Made by a program: the position numbers and the translations under genes. Below, piece after piece: positions 35,924-44,728 of a stretch of 64,000 nt of DNA; position 1 is the first letter of the stretch; the number at the start of each line of letters is the position of its first letter. This stretch comes from an uncultured Marinobacter sp. (GTDB lineage Bacteria > Pseudomonadota > Gammaproteobacteria > Pseudomonadales > Oleiphilaceae). The DNA lies in contig NZ_CAMPJO010000001.1 in assembly GCF_946886895.1 (NCBI RefSeq), positions 310,001-374,000 of the forward strand, written 5' to 3'. The notes beneath the pieces were generated by a model. The model had not been told where the DNA came from. It was given only the letters and a program-made list of their open reading frames with translations, and did no database searches.

Positions 35924-36029
35924 CCAGCCCCCCTTTCCGCCACTGGTGCAAAGCGCTAGTCTTGTCCCTGACCTTCAGGATAGCAGTCTGCCAACAGGCG
36001 CTCCGGTCGAACGACACAGGGATATTCTC

Positions 36030-36740
36030 ATGAAACTTCTTACCGCTCTGGTTCTTGGCATCAGCGCCATTATTGCCGCCTCACTGATCGGCAACGGCCT
36101 CACAGACCTGCGTACCGGCGACCGCTACGTCACCGTCAAGGGTGTTGCCGAGCGGGATGTGAATGCCGATCTCGCGTTATGGCCAATCCGGTTTCTCGCT
36201 ACGGGCAATTCCCTGAGTGAAGCCCAGAACAGGGCCAGGAGCAGCCGCGATGCCATCATGGCGTTCCTGAAACTGCAGGCCATTGACGAAAGCGCCGTTG
36301 AGCTTCAGCGCCTGGACGTGACCGACACCCGGGCAAATCCCTACCAGGGCAATAACGGTGAACAGAAATTCATCATCAGCCAGACCCTGATGGTGCGGAG
36401 CACCGATATCGACAAAATTCGCCAGGCCGCCCAGGGTGTCAGCGAACTGGTGGATTCAGGCGTGGTGCTGTCCTCGGACTACGGCCCATCAGGGCCCACG
36501 TATCTGTTTAACGGGCTGAACGACATCAAACCGGCGATGATTGCCGAGGCCACCGCAGCCGCCCGTGAAGCCGCAACCCAGTTCGCCAAAGATGCCGACA
36601 CAGAGCTTGGCGGCCTGCGCCGGGCCAATCAGGGCGTATTCCAGATTCTCGCCCGGGACCAGGCACCGGGCATCATGGAAGAGCAGCAGCCGGTCAAGAC
36701 CGTTCGGGTGGTCTCAACGGTGGAGTATTACCTCCGATAA
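36030..36740 (+). CDS. SIMPL domain protein (DUF541)
   Basis: A 236-residue protein with an N-terminal membrane anchor or signal (LLTALVLGISAIIAASLIG) and one SIMPL/DUF541 domain: YVTVKGVAERDVNADLALW (about residues 32-50) and the KPAMIAEATAAAREAA helix (about 169-184). The biochemical role of this periplasmic domain is unclear; oxidative-stress links have been reported for E. coli YggE. ATG 36030 is the start; the frame extends upstream without a better one. Confidence 0.85.
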   Translation: MKLLTALVLGISAIIAASLIGNGLTDLRTGDRYVTVKGVAERDVNADLALWPIRFLATGNSLSEAQNRARSSRDAIMAFLKLQAIDESAVELQRLDVTDTRANPYQGNNGEQKFIISQTLMVRSTDIDKIRQAAQGVSELVDSGVVLSSDYGPSGPTYLFNGLNDIKPAMIAEATAAAREAATQFAKDADTELGGLRRANQGVFQILARDQAPGIMEEQQPVKTVRVVSTVEYYLR

Positions 36741-36749
36741 CCGGCAGGA

Positions 36750-37814
36750 TTACTGGGTCGCCACCATCTCGTCGGTCACCTGATATTCCCCGGCCAGCCA
36801 GCGCAGAATCTCGTTGGCTGCGGGGTGATCAAAGGCATCGTAGGTGTGCTGCAGGCTCCGCCGCTTTTCGTCGCTGATCCGGCCCAGACCGGCATCCTGC
36901 AACACCAGCAGATCGGCGTGGATTTGCGCCGCCAGTTCCCTGCCGAGCACCTCCCGGGCCACATGGCGGAACGCCCGACCATACTCGTAGGAGGGCCCCA
37001 ACCGGTACGACTCCGCCAGGGTGATGGCCGGGATGGCAGTCAGGGCTGGCTGCAGGGCCGGGTTGATGCCATGGCCGGCCAGGTGGGCAGCATTGGCTGC
37101 CGGCCTTCCGGTAAAGGCGCGCAGATGCAGGTGCTGTGACATCCGGTCGCCGTCGTTGACCGGGTAATTATCCCAGAGCACCGGCTTGCGACCGAGCAGA
37201 TCCCCGACCCGCTTCAGGTGCCCCGGCGAAATTTCCCGGGAACAGACTTCCTCTCCGGTCCAGAAAATATTGACCGAGTGGTCCAGCCGGCGCCCCAGGG
37301 TTTCCAGATAATCCGCCGGACGTTCCCCGAACACCCGGTCCAGCACCGGATCGTCGGAGTAGTAGCTCGGGCAAACACTCACCGTCGTCGCCTCGGTGCG
37401 CGCCCCAACCCAGTGCACAATGTCCGCCTGGGTATCCGCCAGGTCCGGTGTATCAGAACGCATGTCATCGAACAGAATAGCCAGCTCATCGATCCCTATC
37501 CGGTCCAGCAATGCCAGTTTTCGGGCCAGCGCCTCACGGGCCGCACTGTCAAAACAGTTGAAGATCTCGAACGGGCTGAGACCAACGCCGAACCTCAGCC
37601 CCTCATGCCGGCAAAAGCGGGCAAAATCCGCCAGCTCCGACGCCATGGCGGGGGGATGAGGGTCTTGCCAGCGGCGTCTCAGAAAGGCATCGGCCTTGGG
37701 CGCGTACAGGTAGAATCCGTAACCATGGGGGGCCAGCGTGCGCACCAGTTGCCGCCGCTCCTGCCAGTTCCACATGGGCCCGTAGAACCCCTCGATGATC
37801 CCCAGCGTTGTCAT
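36750..37814 (-). CDS. GH84-type beta-N-acetylhexosaminidase domain protein
   Basis: A 354-residue single-domain protein of the O-GlcNAcase (NAGidase, GH84) family. The N-terminus LGIIEGFYGPMWNW is the family signature, the catalytic aspartate pair is in ILFDDMRSD (about residues 113-121), and VLWDNYPVND (about 216-225) lines the active site. It has no signal peptide and lacks the accessory domains of secreted clostridial and Bacteroides enzymes, so a cytosolic role on GlcNAc-containing fragments or on modified proteins is possible. It is convergent with the SIMPL gene, 9 bases between stops. An unusual gene for this kind of genome. Confidence 0.8.
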   Translation of the reverse strand: MTTLGIIEGFYGPMWNWQERRQLVRTLAPHGYGFYLYAPKADAFLRRRWQDPHPPAMASELADFARFCRHEGLRFGVGLSPFEIFNCFDSAAREALARKLALLDRIGIDELAILFDDMRSDTPDLADTQADIVHWVGARTEATTVSVCPSYYSDDPVLDRVFGERPADYLETLGRRLDHSVNIFWTGEEVCSREISPGHLKRVGDLLGRKPVLWDNYPVNDGDRMSQHLHLRAFTGRPAANAAHLAGHGINPALQPALTAIPAITLAESYRLGPSYEYGRAFRHVAREVLGRELAAQIHADLLVLQDAGLGRISDEKRRSLQHTYDAFDHPAANEILRWLAGEYQVTDEMVATQ

Positions 37815-37912
37815 CGCCGTCTCCCGGTCTTATCAATGAATAACCAAGTAAGCTAGTATACGCTTCTTTTTTTCGGTAACCCTCCATGCTCCAGCCCACC
37901 GAACGCTTGGCG

Positions 37913-37947
37913 ACACGGCCTACGACCTATGTCGTACACCACCGTGT
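37913..37947. promoter_or_regulatory. Nested palindrome upstream of the TRAP operon
   Basis: TACGAC-CTAT-GTCGTA (37921-37936) inside outer inverted arms ACACGG / CCGTGT (37913-37918, 37942-37947), 112 bases before the dctP-like gene. It could be an operator; no adjacent regulator gene suggests which protein binds. Confidence 0.4.
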
Positions 37948-38058
37948 TTTTGATTCCGTTCACTATCGATACTTGCTAACTTGAACTAGCCTAATGAGTT
38001 ACCCGCCCCTATCAGGGGGGATGCTCGACCACAAAAACGATAAGAGGATTGAAGAGCA

Positions 38059-39135
38059 ATGAAGATCCGTTCTGTTCTTTCCGCGGCTGTGCTGGCAGTG
38101 GCAACCACCTTTGCTTCCACACAGGCGCTCGCCCAAGACACAATCACCCTGCGTCTGGCAGAGACCTGGGGTCCCAATTTCCCGATTTTTGGTGATGCCA
38201 CCAAGCGCATGGCGAAACTCGCCGAAGAGATGTCAGGCGGTCGCCTGCGCATCCGGATCGATTCCGCCAACAAACACAAGGCACCGTTCGGCGTGTTCGA
38301 TATGGTCAAGGCCGGCCAGTACGACCTGGGCCATTCCGCCTCCTACTACTGGAAAGGCAAGGTGCCGGAAACCCTGTTCTTCACCAGCATGCCGTTTGGC
38401 ATGACCGCCATTGAACAGTATGCCTGGTTCTACCATGGCGACGGCATGGAACTGATGCAGGAAGTTTACGCACCCCATAACATGCTGTCGTTCCCGGGGG
38501 GCAACACCGGCGTTCAGATGGGCGGCTGGTTCCGCAAGGAAATCAAGTCCCTGGACGATCTTCAGGGCCTGAAGATGCGGATTCCGGGCTTTGCCGGCGA
38601 AGTCTTTGCTGAAGTGGGTGTCAGCCCGACCAACATCCCACCCGGAGAACTCTATACGGCCCTGGAACGCAACACTATCGATGCAGTTGAGTGGGTGGGT
38701 CCTGCCCTCGACCTGCGTCTGGGCTTCGAGCAGATCGCCGACTATTACTACACCGGCTGGCACGAGCCAGCCACCGAGCTACAGTTCCTTGTGAACAAGG
38801 ACACCTGGGACGAATTGCCGGAAGATCTGCAGGCCATCCTGAAGACCGCCATGCGAGTCTCAGCCTATGATATGCTGGTGCACTCTCAGCATGCCAATGC
38901 TGAAGCCTGGGCTAACATCAAGGAAGAGCACCCGAATATTCAAATCAAGCAATTCCCGGCAGATGTATTCGAGGCCATGTACGAAGCCAATAACAAGCTG
39001 TTGAAAGAGGCGGCGGAAGGCAACGAGCAAGCTGCGCGTATTATCGAGTCTCAGGAGGAATACCTCACCAAGACCCGCGCCTATACGGACATTTCGACAC
39101 GCGCCTACCTCAACACCATGGCCGAAGTCGAGTAA
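38059..39135 (+). CDS. TRAP transporter substrate-binding protein (DctP/TakP family)
   Basis: A 358-residue periplasmic binding protein with a signal peptide (residues 1-26, cleavage after QALAQ). The DctP fold is recognised from LRLAETWGPNFPIFGDATKR at the mature N-terminus, KMRIPGFAGEVFAEVG (about residues 173-188, including the conserved arginine that binds the carboxylate) and NTIDAVEWVGPALDL (about 210-224). The EWVGP segment resembles the 2-oxoacid-binding TakP branch, so an organic acid substrate is likely; the exact one is unknown. It precedes the two membrane subunits. Confidence 0.9.
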   Translation: MKIRSVLSAAVLAVATTFASTQALAQDTITLRLAETWGPNFPIFGDATKRMAKLAEEMSGGRLRIRIDSANKHKAPFGVFDMVKAGQYDLGHSASYYWKGKVPETLFFTSMPFGMTAIEQYAWFYHGDGMELMQEVYAPHNMLSFPGGNTGVQMGGWFRKEIKSLDDLQGLKMRIPGFAGEVFAEVGVSPTNIPPGELYTALERNTIDAVEWVGPALDLRLGFEQIADYYYTGWHEPATELQFLVNKDTWDELPEDLQAILKTAMRVSAYDMLVHSQHANAEAWANIKEEHPNIQIKQFPADVFEAMYEANNKLLKEAAEGNEQAARIIESQEEYLTKTRAYTDISTRAYLNTMAEVE

Positions 39136-39154
39136 GATAGCGGCTGTTACGGAG

Positions 39155-39187
39155 CCGGGATCGCTCTCTGAGTGGTCCCGGTTTTGT
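39155..39187 (+). terminator. Intercistronic hairpin between TRAP binding protein and membrane subunits
   Basis: CCGGGA / TCCCGG (39155-39160, 39176-39181) with additional inner pairing, followed by TTTTGT. A partial terminator here would give more binding protein than membrane subunits, the usual ratio in TRAP systems. Confidence 0.6.
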
Positions 39188-39235
39188 CGTTTATAGCAAT
39201 TGAAAATCGCCAATTTCGTTGGCGGAGGATTTGTA

Positions 39236-39781
39236 ATGCGCTGGATTATCAAACTGGACGAGGGCCTGGCCCGACTGTCCAATCTCTGTGGCTGGGTGGC
39301 CTGTGTCGCCATGATACTGATGGCCGCCAACGTGTTTTATGACGTTGTTTCCCGCTACGCGTTCAACGAAGTATCAATCGGTATGCAGGAAATGGAGTGG
39401 CACCTGTACTCCGTGGTCTTCATGCTTGGCGTTCCCTACGCAATGCGCACCGACGGCCATGTTCGAGTGGACGTGCTCTATACCAAGTGGACCAACAAAA
39501 CAAAGGCCTGGGTAAACCTGATTGGAGCGTTGATATTCGTGATCCCATTTGCTTATCTGATTGGCATCTTTGGCTACGACTACACGCTGGATTCCTACAA
39601 TCTAGGCGAGAGCAGCGGCGACCCGGGAGGCCTGTCCCATCGCTGGATTATCAAGTCGGTGATCCCGATTACGGCCTTCTTCATTGCCGTCGCGGGCCTG
39701 AACATGGTCACTTTCGCCTTGCGCGTCATGTCCGGCGAAAAATCCTATGAAGTGGAGCATAGCGGAGGAGGTCTCGCATGA
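39236..39781 (+). CDS. TRAP transporter small permease subunit (DctQ)
   Basis: A 181-residue inner-membrane protein with four membrane segments (about residues 20-40, 55-78, 92-112, 138-160), the DctQ layout. The conserved EMEWHLYSVVFMLG segment spans about residues 50-63. ATG 39236 follows GGAGG by 7 bases and is preferred to the upstream TTG at 39200. The stop overlaps the large permease start by 4 bases. Confidence 0.9.
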   Translation: MRWIIKLDEGLARLSNLCGWVACVAMILMAANVFYDVVSRYAFNEVSIGMQEMEWHLYSVVFMLGVPYAMRTDGHVRVDVLYTKWTNKTKAWVNLIGALIFVIPFAYLIGIFGYDYTLDSYNLGESSGDPGGLSHRWIIKSVIPITAFFIAVAGLNMVTFALRVMSGEKSYEVEHSGGGLA

Positions 39782-41073
39782 TCGGTATGATTATGTTCGC
39801 AGTGGCCCTGCTGATGCTCATGGTCGGCTTTCCGGTGGCGTTCACCTTTGGTGGCGTCGCACTGTTCTTCGGTGTCTTCGCCGAGGGCATGGATTTGTTC
39901 GCTTTCATGCCATTCCGGATCTGGAGTGTCATGCAAAACAAGGTACTGATGGCGGTGCCGCTGTTCATCTTTATGGGCGTGGTTCTCCAGAGAACCCGAC
40001 TGGCAGAGCAGTTGCTGACCTCCATGGGCCGACTCTTCGGCGGCCTTCCTGGCGGTCTGGCAATCTCCACCATTCTGGTTGGCGCCCTTCTGGCGGCTTC
40101 CACCGGTGTTGTCGGCGCAAGTGTGGTGGCGATGGGGTTGATTTCATTACCGGTCATGCTGGCACACAAATACGATAAACGCCTGGCGACGGGCACTATT
40201 TGCGCGTCTGGCACTCTCGGTCAGATAGTACCGCCCTCGATTGTCCTGATTATTCTCGGGGACGTGCTGGGATTGCCCGTTGGCGACTTGTTCAAGGCTG
40301 CCATCTGGCCGAGCGTGGTACTGGTCGGGCTCTATATCACCTACATTCTGGTTCTGACCCGGCTCCGACCCAGCCTGGCCCCCGCCATGCCCAATGACAG
40401 CGGCAACTCCCGCAGCAAGGACATACGGGACGCCCTGCTGGCCATCATCCCACCACTGGCGCTGATCGTGGTTGTTCTCGGGTCCATCTTCACCGGCATC
40501 GCGACACCCACGGAGTCATCGGCGCTTGGTGGTGTGGGCGCAGTGGTTCTGGCCATCATTTATCGTCAGTTTTCATTCCAGATGGTCTGGGATGCGTCCA
40601 AAGACACCGTAAAAGTGACCGCTATGGTATTCGCCATCCTGATCGGCGCTACCGCTTTCTCCATGGTGTTCAGCTATACCGGCGGTGACTACCTGTTGGA
40701 AGACTGGTTGCACATGCTGCCGGGTGGTCAGTGGGGCTTCATCATTTTGTCCATGCTGGTTATCCTGGTCCTCGGTTTCTTCATCGATTTCGTGGAGATC
40801 ACCTTCATCATCGTGCCGATTCTTGCGCCAATCGCTGAAGCCATGGGCATCAACATGCTCTGGTTTGCCATCCTGATTGCCATGAACCTGCAGACCAGCT
40901 TCCTGACACCACCGTTCGGGTTCTCGCTGTTCTACCTGAAGGGCGTGGCACCTCCGGAAGTCCGGACCGTGGATATCTACCGGGGCATCGTGCCCTTTAT
41001 CCTGATCCAGATACTGGTGCTGGCCCTGATCGTGGTCTTCCCCGAGTGGTTCGGAATGAGCGCCACTTACTGA
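39778..41073 (+). CDS. TRAP transporter large permease subunit (DctM)
   Basis: A 431-residue protein with about twelve membrane segments. DctM motifs include VGFPVAFTFGGVALFFG near the N-terminus, the GASVVAMGLISLPVM segment (about residues 112-126) and EITFIIVPILAPIAEAMGIN (about 341-360). It is the sodium-coupled channel of the importer. Overlap with dctQ (ATGA) shows coupling; a strong terminator ends the operon. Confidence 0.93.
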   Translation: MIGMIMFAVALLMLMVGFPVAFTFGGVALFFGVFAEGMDLFAFMPFRIWSVMQNKVLMAVPLFIFMGVVLQRTRLAEQLLTSMGRLFGGLPGGLAISTILVGALLAASTGVVGASVVAMGLISLPVMLAHKYDKRLATGTICASGTLGQIVPPSIVLIILGDVLGLPVGDLFKAAIWPSVVLVGLYITYILVLTRLRPSLAPAMPNDSGNSRSKDIRDALLAIIPPLALIVVVLGSIFTGIATPTESSALGGVGAVVLAIIYRQFSFQMVWDASKDTVKVTAMVFAILIGATAFSMVFSYTGGDYLLEDWLHMLPGGQWGFIILSMLVILVLGFFIDFVEITFIIVPILAPIAEAMGINMLWFAILIAMNLQTSFLTPPFGFSLFYLKGVAPPEVRTVDIYRGIVPFILIQILVLALIVVFPEWFGMSATY

Positions 41074-41088
41074 CCAGGCTACGCGACG

Positions 41089-41116
41089 AAAACCGGGCCA
41101 TCTGGCCCGGTTTTCC
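41089..41116 (+). terminator. Terminator of the TRAP operon
   Basis: AAAACCGGGCC / GGCCCGGTTTT (41089-41099, 41104-41114) with loop ATCT, 15 bases after the stop; the T-run is partly in the stem and continues as CCGTTTT. Confidence 0.85.
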
Positions 41117-41257
41117 GTTTTCCCTCCCGGCGCCAACCTGACAAATCCTGAACATTTTCTATACTTACACACGGAATGCCGGTACCCGGCCATGCTGTCC
41201 GGGCTTCGCCACCGGCGTTAACAGTGATGTTGAGGGTAAATAGGGAGGTCAGGATTC

Positions 41258-42571
41258 ATGAACCAGGGTAGCGCCCGGAAAGTCCCGCAAACCGAACAGC
41301 CAGAGAAGTCCAACATCCTGAGTTTGCCGCTGGAAGAGACCCAGGCAGACCGGGAGCCTCACAGCTACGAACGCTGGCTGGTGGCGAAACTGATGCGCAT
41401 GGCGGGCTCACCCCCCATTCAGTTCCGGCTGTGGAATGGCGAGGTCATTGATCCCGGTGACCAGGAGCCCCGCTTTACACTGCACCTGAAAGATCCCAAA
41501 GCCCTGTACACCCTGGTGTCCAATCCCAACCTCGCCTTTGGTGATCTGTACAGTGCCGGCCGGCTGGACGTGGATGGCGACCTGCCCGAGCTGATGGAAG
41601 CTCTGTACCGGAGCGTGCACCAGGCACGTCAGAAATGGCCCCGCTGGCTGGAGGCCCTGTGGCGGAACCACAGCCCCCGGGCCACTGGTTTGTCTGAGGC
41701 CCGGGAAAACATTCACCACCACTACGACTTGGGCAATGCGTTCTACCAGCTCTGGCTGGATCAGGCCGAGATGCAGTACACCTGCGCCTACTACGAAACC
41801 CCTGACCTGACCCTGGAACAGGCCCAGCTCGCCAAGCTGGAACACGTGTGTCGCAAACTCCGCCTCAAACCGGGGATGACCGTGGTCGAGGCCGGTTGTG
41901 GCTGGGGCGGTCTGGCCCGCTACATGGCTCGTCACTATGGCGTAAAAGTGCATGCCTACAACATTTCCCGGGAACAACTGGCCTATGCCCGTGAACAGGC
42001 CCGGGCGCAGGAGCTCGACCACCTGGTGGAATATGTTGAGGACGACTACCGCAACATTCAGGGCCAGTACGATGCGTTTGTCTCCGTCGGCATGCTGGAG
42101 CACGTGGGCAAAGAAAACTACCAGGCCCTGTCAGAGCTGATCCGGCGATCCCTGAAACCCGACGGGCTTGCCCTGCTCCACAGCATCGGCCGTAATCGCC
42201 CCATGTTGATGAACGCCTGGATCGAGAAACGGATTTTTCCCGGTGCCTATCCGCCAAGCATCGGGGAGTTCATGACAATCTGCGAGCACGGCGACTTTTC
42301 CGTGCTCGACGTGGAAAACCTGCGATTGCATTACGCCCAGACCCTGAGCCACTGGATGGACCGGTTCAATGCCAGTGCCGACGAGGTCACCACCATGTAC
42401 GATGAGCACTTTACCCGGGCCTGGCGGATGTACCTGGCCGGTTCCATTGCCGCCTTCCGGGCGGGCTCCCTGCAATTGTTCCAGGTGGTGTTCAGCCACG
42501 GCGACAACAACCGGCTGCCCCAGAGCCGTCAAGACCTCTATGCCTGCCCCGCCGCACCGGAGAGCCCCTGA
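41258..42571 (+). CDS. Cyclopropane-fatty-acid-synthase family methyltransferase
   Basis: A 437-residue SAM-dependent enzyme of the CFA family. The N-terminal lipid-binding domain (about residues 40-140) is followed by the methyltransferase domain: HHYDLGNAFYQLWLD (about 153-167), MQYTCAYY, the SAM motif VVEAGCGWGGLARYMA (about 209-224) and SVGMLEHVG (about 271-279). It acts on unsaturated acyl chains of membrane phospholipids. Its last base is the first base of the next gene (TGATG), coupling it to a flavoprotein. That pairing suggests a modified acyl product rather than plain cyclopropane rings, but this is inference. Confidence 0.88.
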   Translation: MNQGSARKVPQTEQPEKSNILSLPLEETQADREPHSYERWLVAKLMRMAGSPPIQFRLWNGEVIDPGDQEPRFTLHLKDPKALYTLVSNPNLAFGDLYSAGRLDVDGDLPELMEALYRSVHQARQKWPRWLEALWRNHSPRATGLSEARENIHHHYDLGNAFYQLWLDQAEMQYTCAYYETPDLTLEQAQLAKLEHVCRKLRLKPGMTVVEAGCGWGGLARYMARHYGVKVHAYNISREQLAYAREQARAQELDHLVEYVEDDYRNIQGQYDAFVSVGMLEHVGKENYQALSELIRRSLKPDGLALLHSIGRNRPMLMNAWIEKRIFPGAYPPSIGEFMTICEHGDFSVLDVENLRLHYAQTLSHWMDRFNASADEVTTMYDEHFTRAWRMYLAGSIAAFRAGSLQLFQVVFSHGDNNRLPQSRQDLYACPAAPESP

Positions 42572-43704
42572 TGGATTACTACGACCTGATCATCGTCGGG
42601 GCCGGGCCGGCCGGCTCGTCCCTGGCCAGGGCACTGGACGACAGCGGCAAGCGCATCCTGGTCATCGACAAACAGGACTTCCCCCGGGACAAGACCTGTG
42701 CCGGCTGGGTCACGCCGTCGGTGATGGACACTCTGAGGATCGACCCGGAGGCGTACGGCACCGGCCGCACACTCCAGCCCATCCGGCGCTTCCGTATCGG
42801 TATGATGGGCCAGCCGGCGGTGGAGAACGATCATGGCGATGTGGTCAGTTACGGCATTCGCCGATGTGAGTTCGACGATTACCTGCTCAGCCGGGTCAAT
42901 GGCCCGAAGCAGCTTGCCACCCCGGTGAAATCCATCGTCCGGAAGGGCGGAAACTGGGTTATCAACGATACCTGGGAAGCGCCCCTGGTGGTCGGTGCCG
43001 GAGGCCATTTCTGCCCGGTGGCACAGCTGCTCGGAGAGGGCCCTGGCAGCCACGAGACCGTGGTGGCTGCCAAGGAAGTCGAGTTTGAAATGACATCCGG
43101 GCAGGCCTCGGTTTGCGAGGCTCGGGGCGACACCCCTGAGCTCTGGTTCTGCCGTGATCTCAAGGGCTACGCCTGGGTATTCCGCAAAGGCAATTACCTG
43201 AACATCGGGCTGGGACGGGAAGACAACCACAAATTGACCAGCCACTTGCAGGCCTTTGTGGATGACATGAAATCCGCCGGGCGGATTCCTGCGGATCTGC
43301 CAGGGCGTTTCAAGGGCCACGCCTACCTGCTCTATGGCCACGCAGAACGGCCGCTGGTGGACGATGGCATCCTGCTGATCGGGGATTCCGCCGGGCTCGC
43401 CTACACCCAGAGCGGCGAAGGTATCCGGCCCGCCATCGAATCCGCCCTCATTGCGGCGGATGTGATTCGCCAGGCTCCGGACTTCTCAGCCTCATCACTG
43501 CAGGCGTATGGCGAAGCCATTGCCGAACGTTTCGGTAATCGCGCTGTCGATGCAGAGCAGGGTTGGCAGGTGCCCGACTGGGTCAAAATGCCACTGGCCA
43601 GCACCCTGATGCGGTCTCACTGGTTTACCCGGAAAGTGGTGACAGAGAACTGGTTCCTGCATCAGGAAGTGCCGCCCCTGAACGTTGCAGTATCACCCCA
43701 TTGA
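42571..43704 (+). CDS. FAD-dependent oxidoreductase, geranylgeranyl-reductase-like
   Basis: A 377-residue flavoprotein. The N-terminal dinucleotide fold is YDLIIVGAGPAGSSLA (about residues 4-19), the second FAD motif is GILLIGDSAGLAYTQSGEG (about 268-286), and the CAGWVTP cysteine segment near residue 49 is typical of the geranylgeranyl reductase/halogenase-like group that acts on lipid double bonds. Coupled to the CFA-like methyltransferase by a 1-base overlap. A joint role in methylating and then reducing or oxidising acyl chains is plausible; the substrate is unknown. Confidence 0.82.
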   Translation: MDYYDLIIVGAGPAGSSLARALDDSGKRILVIDKQDFPRDKTCAGWVTPSVMDTLRIDPEAYGTGRTLQPIRRFRIGMMGQPAVENDHGDVVSYGIRRCEFDDYLLSRVNGPKQLATPVKSIVRKGGNWVINDTWEAPLVVGAGGHFCPVAQLLGEGPGSHETVVAAKEVEFEMTSGQASVCEARGDTPELWFCRDLKGYAWVFRKGNYLNIGLGREDNHKLTSHLQAFVDDMKSAGRIPADLPGRFKGHAYLLYGHAERPLVDDGILLIGDSAGLAYTQSGEGIRPAIESALIAADVIRQAPDFSASSLQAYGEAIAERFGNRAVDAEQGWQVPDWVKMPLASTLMRSHWFTRKVVTENWFLHQEVPPLNVAVSPH

Positions 43705-43740
43705 CGTCAGGAACCAGCGTTATTGCACCGGAACTCCGGC

Positions 43741-44214
43741 TCAGTGACCGAGGTAGCTCCGATACATCCACACGGTCTTCTCCTGCTGGGAAATGTAGTC
43801 GCTCATCAAGGCGACCGTGCCCTCGTCCTCGGCATCGCCAGCAAGGCTCAGCAGTTCGCGCTGCTTACCTATCAGCTTGGCAAAGCTGTCCACAATATTC
43901 TCCATGGCGTCTTTGCCATCGGAAACGTCCTTGCGTTCGGGCACTTCGGACCGTTCGATGTAGGTGCTGTAGGCGTGGGCGGGACGATGGCCCAGTGTTA
44001 GCACCCGCTCGGCAATCTCGTCGATTTTCAGCAGTAGATCGTCGTAAAGCTCTTCGAATTTCACGTGCAGCTCAAAGAAGTTGTCACCCTTGATGTTCCA
44101 GTGGTAGCCGCGCACGTTCATATAGAAGATCTGGTAGTTCGACAACAGATCGTTCAGAGAATCGGCAAGTGTTGCCGTTTTTTCGGTATCCAGACCGATG
44201 AAGTTCTTACCCAT
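43741..44214 (-). CDS. dps: Dps family ferritin-like DNA-protection protein
   Basis: A 157-residue Dps/miniferritin, forming dodecamers that oxidise and store iron and protect DNA in starvation or peroxide stress. Ferroxidase residues are in YHWNIKGDNFFELHVKFEELYDD (segments YHWNIKG and HVKFEELYDD, about residues 37-60), with the conserved ERVLTLGHRPA after. It lacks a lysine-rich N-terminal tail, so DNA binding may be weak. A possible OxyR-type half-site lies about 134 bases upstream. Confidence 0.93.
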   Translation of the reverse strand: MGKNFIGLDTEKTATLADSLNDLLSNYQIFYMNVRGYHWNIKGDNFFELHVKFEELYDDLLLKIDEIAERVLTLGHRPAHAYSTYIERSEVPERKDVSDGKDAMENIVDSFAKLIGKQRELLSLAGDAEDEGTVALMSDYISQQEKTVWMYRSYLGH

Positions 44215-44347
44215 AACGTGTCTCCTTGACAGTTAATGAAATATTACTGGCCCGACTATACGTCAGGTTACTGAAAAACCGGAAGTTTAGTTCATCAATG
44301 TCGACGATAGCGCAGCTCAATCCCCGCTTCCGCAGGGCACTGATTAA

Positions 44348-44362
44348 ATAGTGTTTGGCTAT
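44348..44362. promoter_or_regulatory. Possible OxyR-like half-site
   Basis: ATAG-N7-CTAT, the tetranucleotide pair used in OxyR operators, in the region between dps and the DUF2061 gene. The adjoining second half is poor (CCAA-N7-TCAT on the same spacing). A weak prediction supported mainly by its position near dps. Confidence 0.25.
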
Positions 44363-44445
44363 CAATTTCCCAAATACAATTCATTTAACAATAGTTCTCA
44401 CCCGGCATTTAATGGAACCCATACAGATTAACCCTTGGGTGACAC

Positions 44446-44721
44446 ATGAGTACGCTGAAGCTATTCCTGCACAATCATGGCTCGAATGGAGACCGGTCCC
44501 TTATCAAGACGCTGACTTTCGCGTTGACTCATTTCACGGTCGCCTTCACCGTTGCCTATTTGCTCACCGGCGACATCGTGGTGGGCGGCCTGATCGCCAT
44601 GGTAGAGCCGGCCATCAACACCGTTGCCTACTTCTTCCATGAAAAGATCTGGGCTCGACGGCAGGGGAATACAAGGGCAGCAGCGGAAACCTTAAGCCAT
44701 CGCCAGGCTTACACCTGCTGA
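44446..44721 (+). CDS. DUF2061 membrane protein
   Basis: A 91-residue protein with two membrane segments (about residues 23-42 and 44-62). The DUF2061 motif is clear: SLIKTLTFALTHFTVAF, then VGGLIAMVEPAINTVAYFFHE with the conserved glutamate and HE. Function unknown. Its end lies 7 bases from the convergent dihydrolipoamide dehydrogenase gene. Confidence 0.85.
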   Translation: MSTLKLFLHNHGSNGDRSLIKTLTFALTHFTVAFTVAYLLTGDIVVGGLIAMVEPAINTVAYFFHEKIWARRQGNTRAAAETLSHRQAYTC

Positions 44722-44728
44722 TCGGGAC

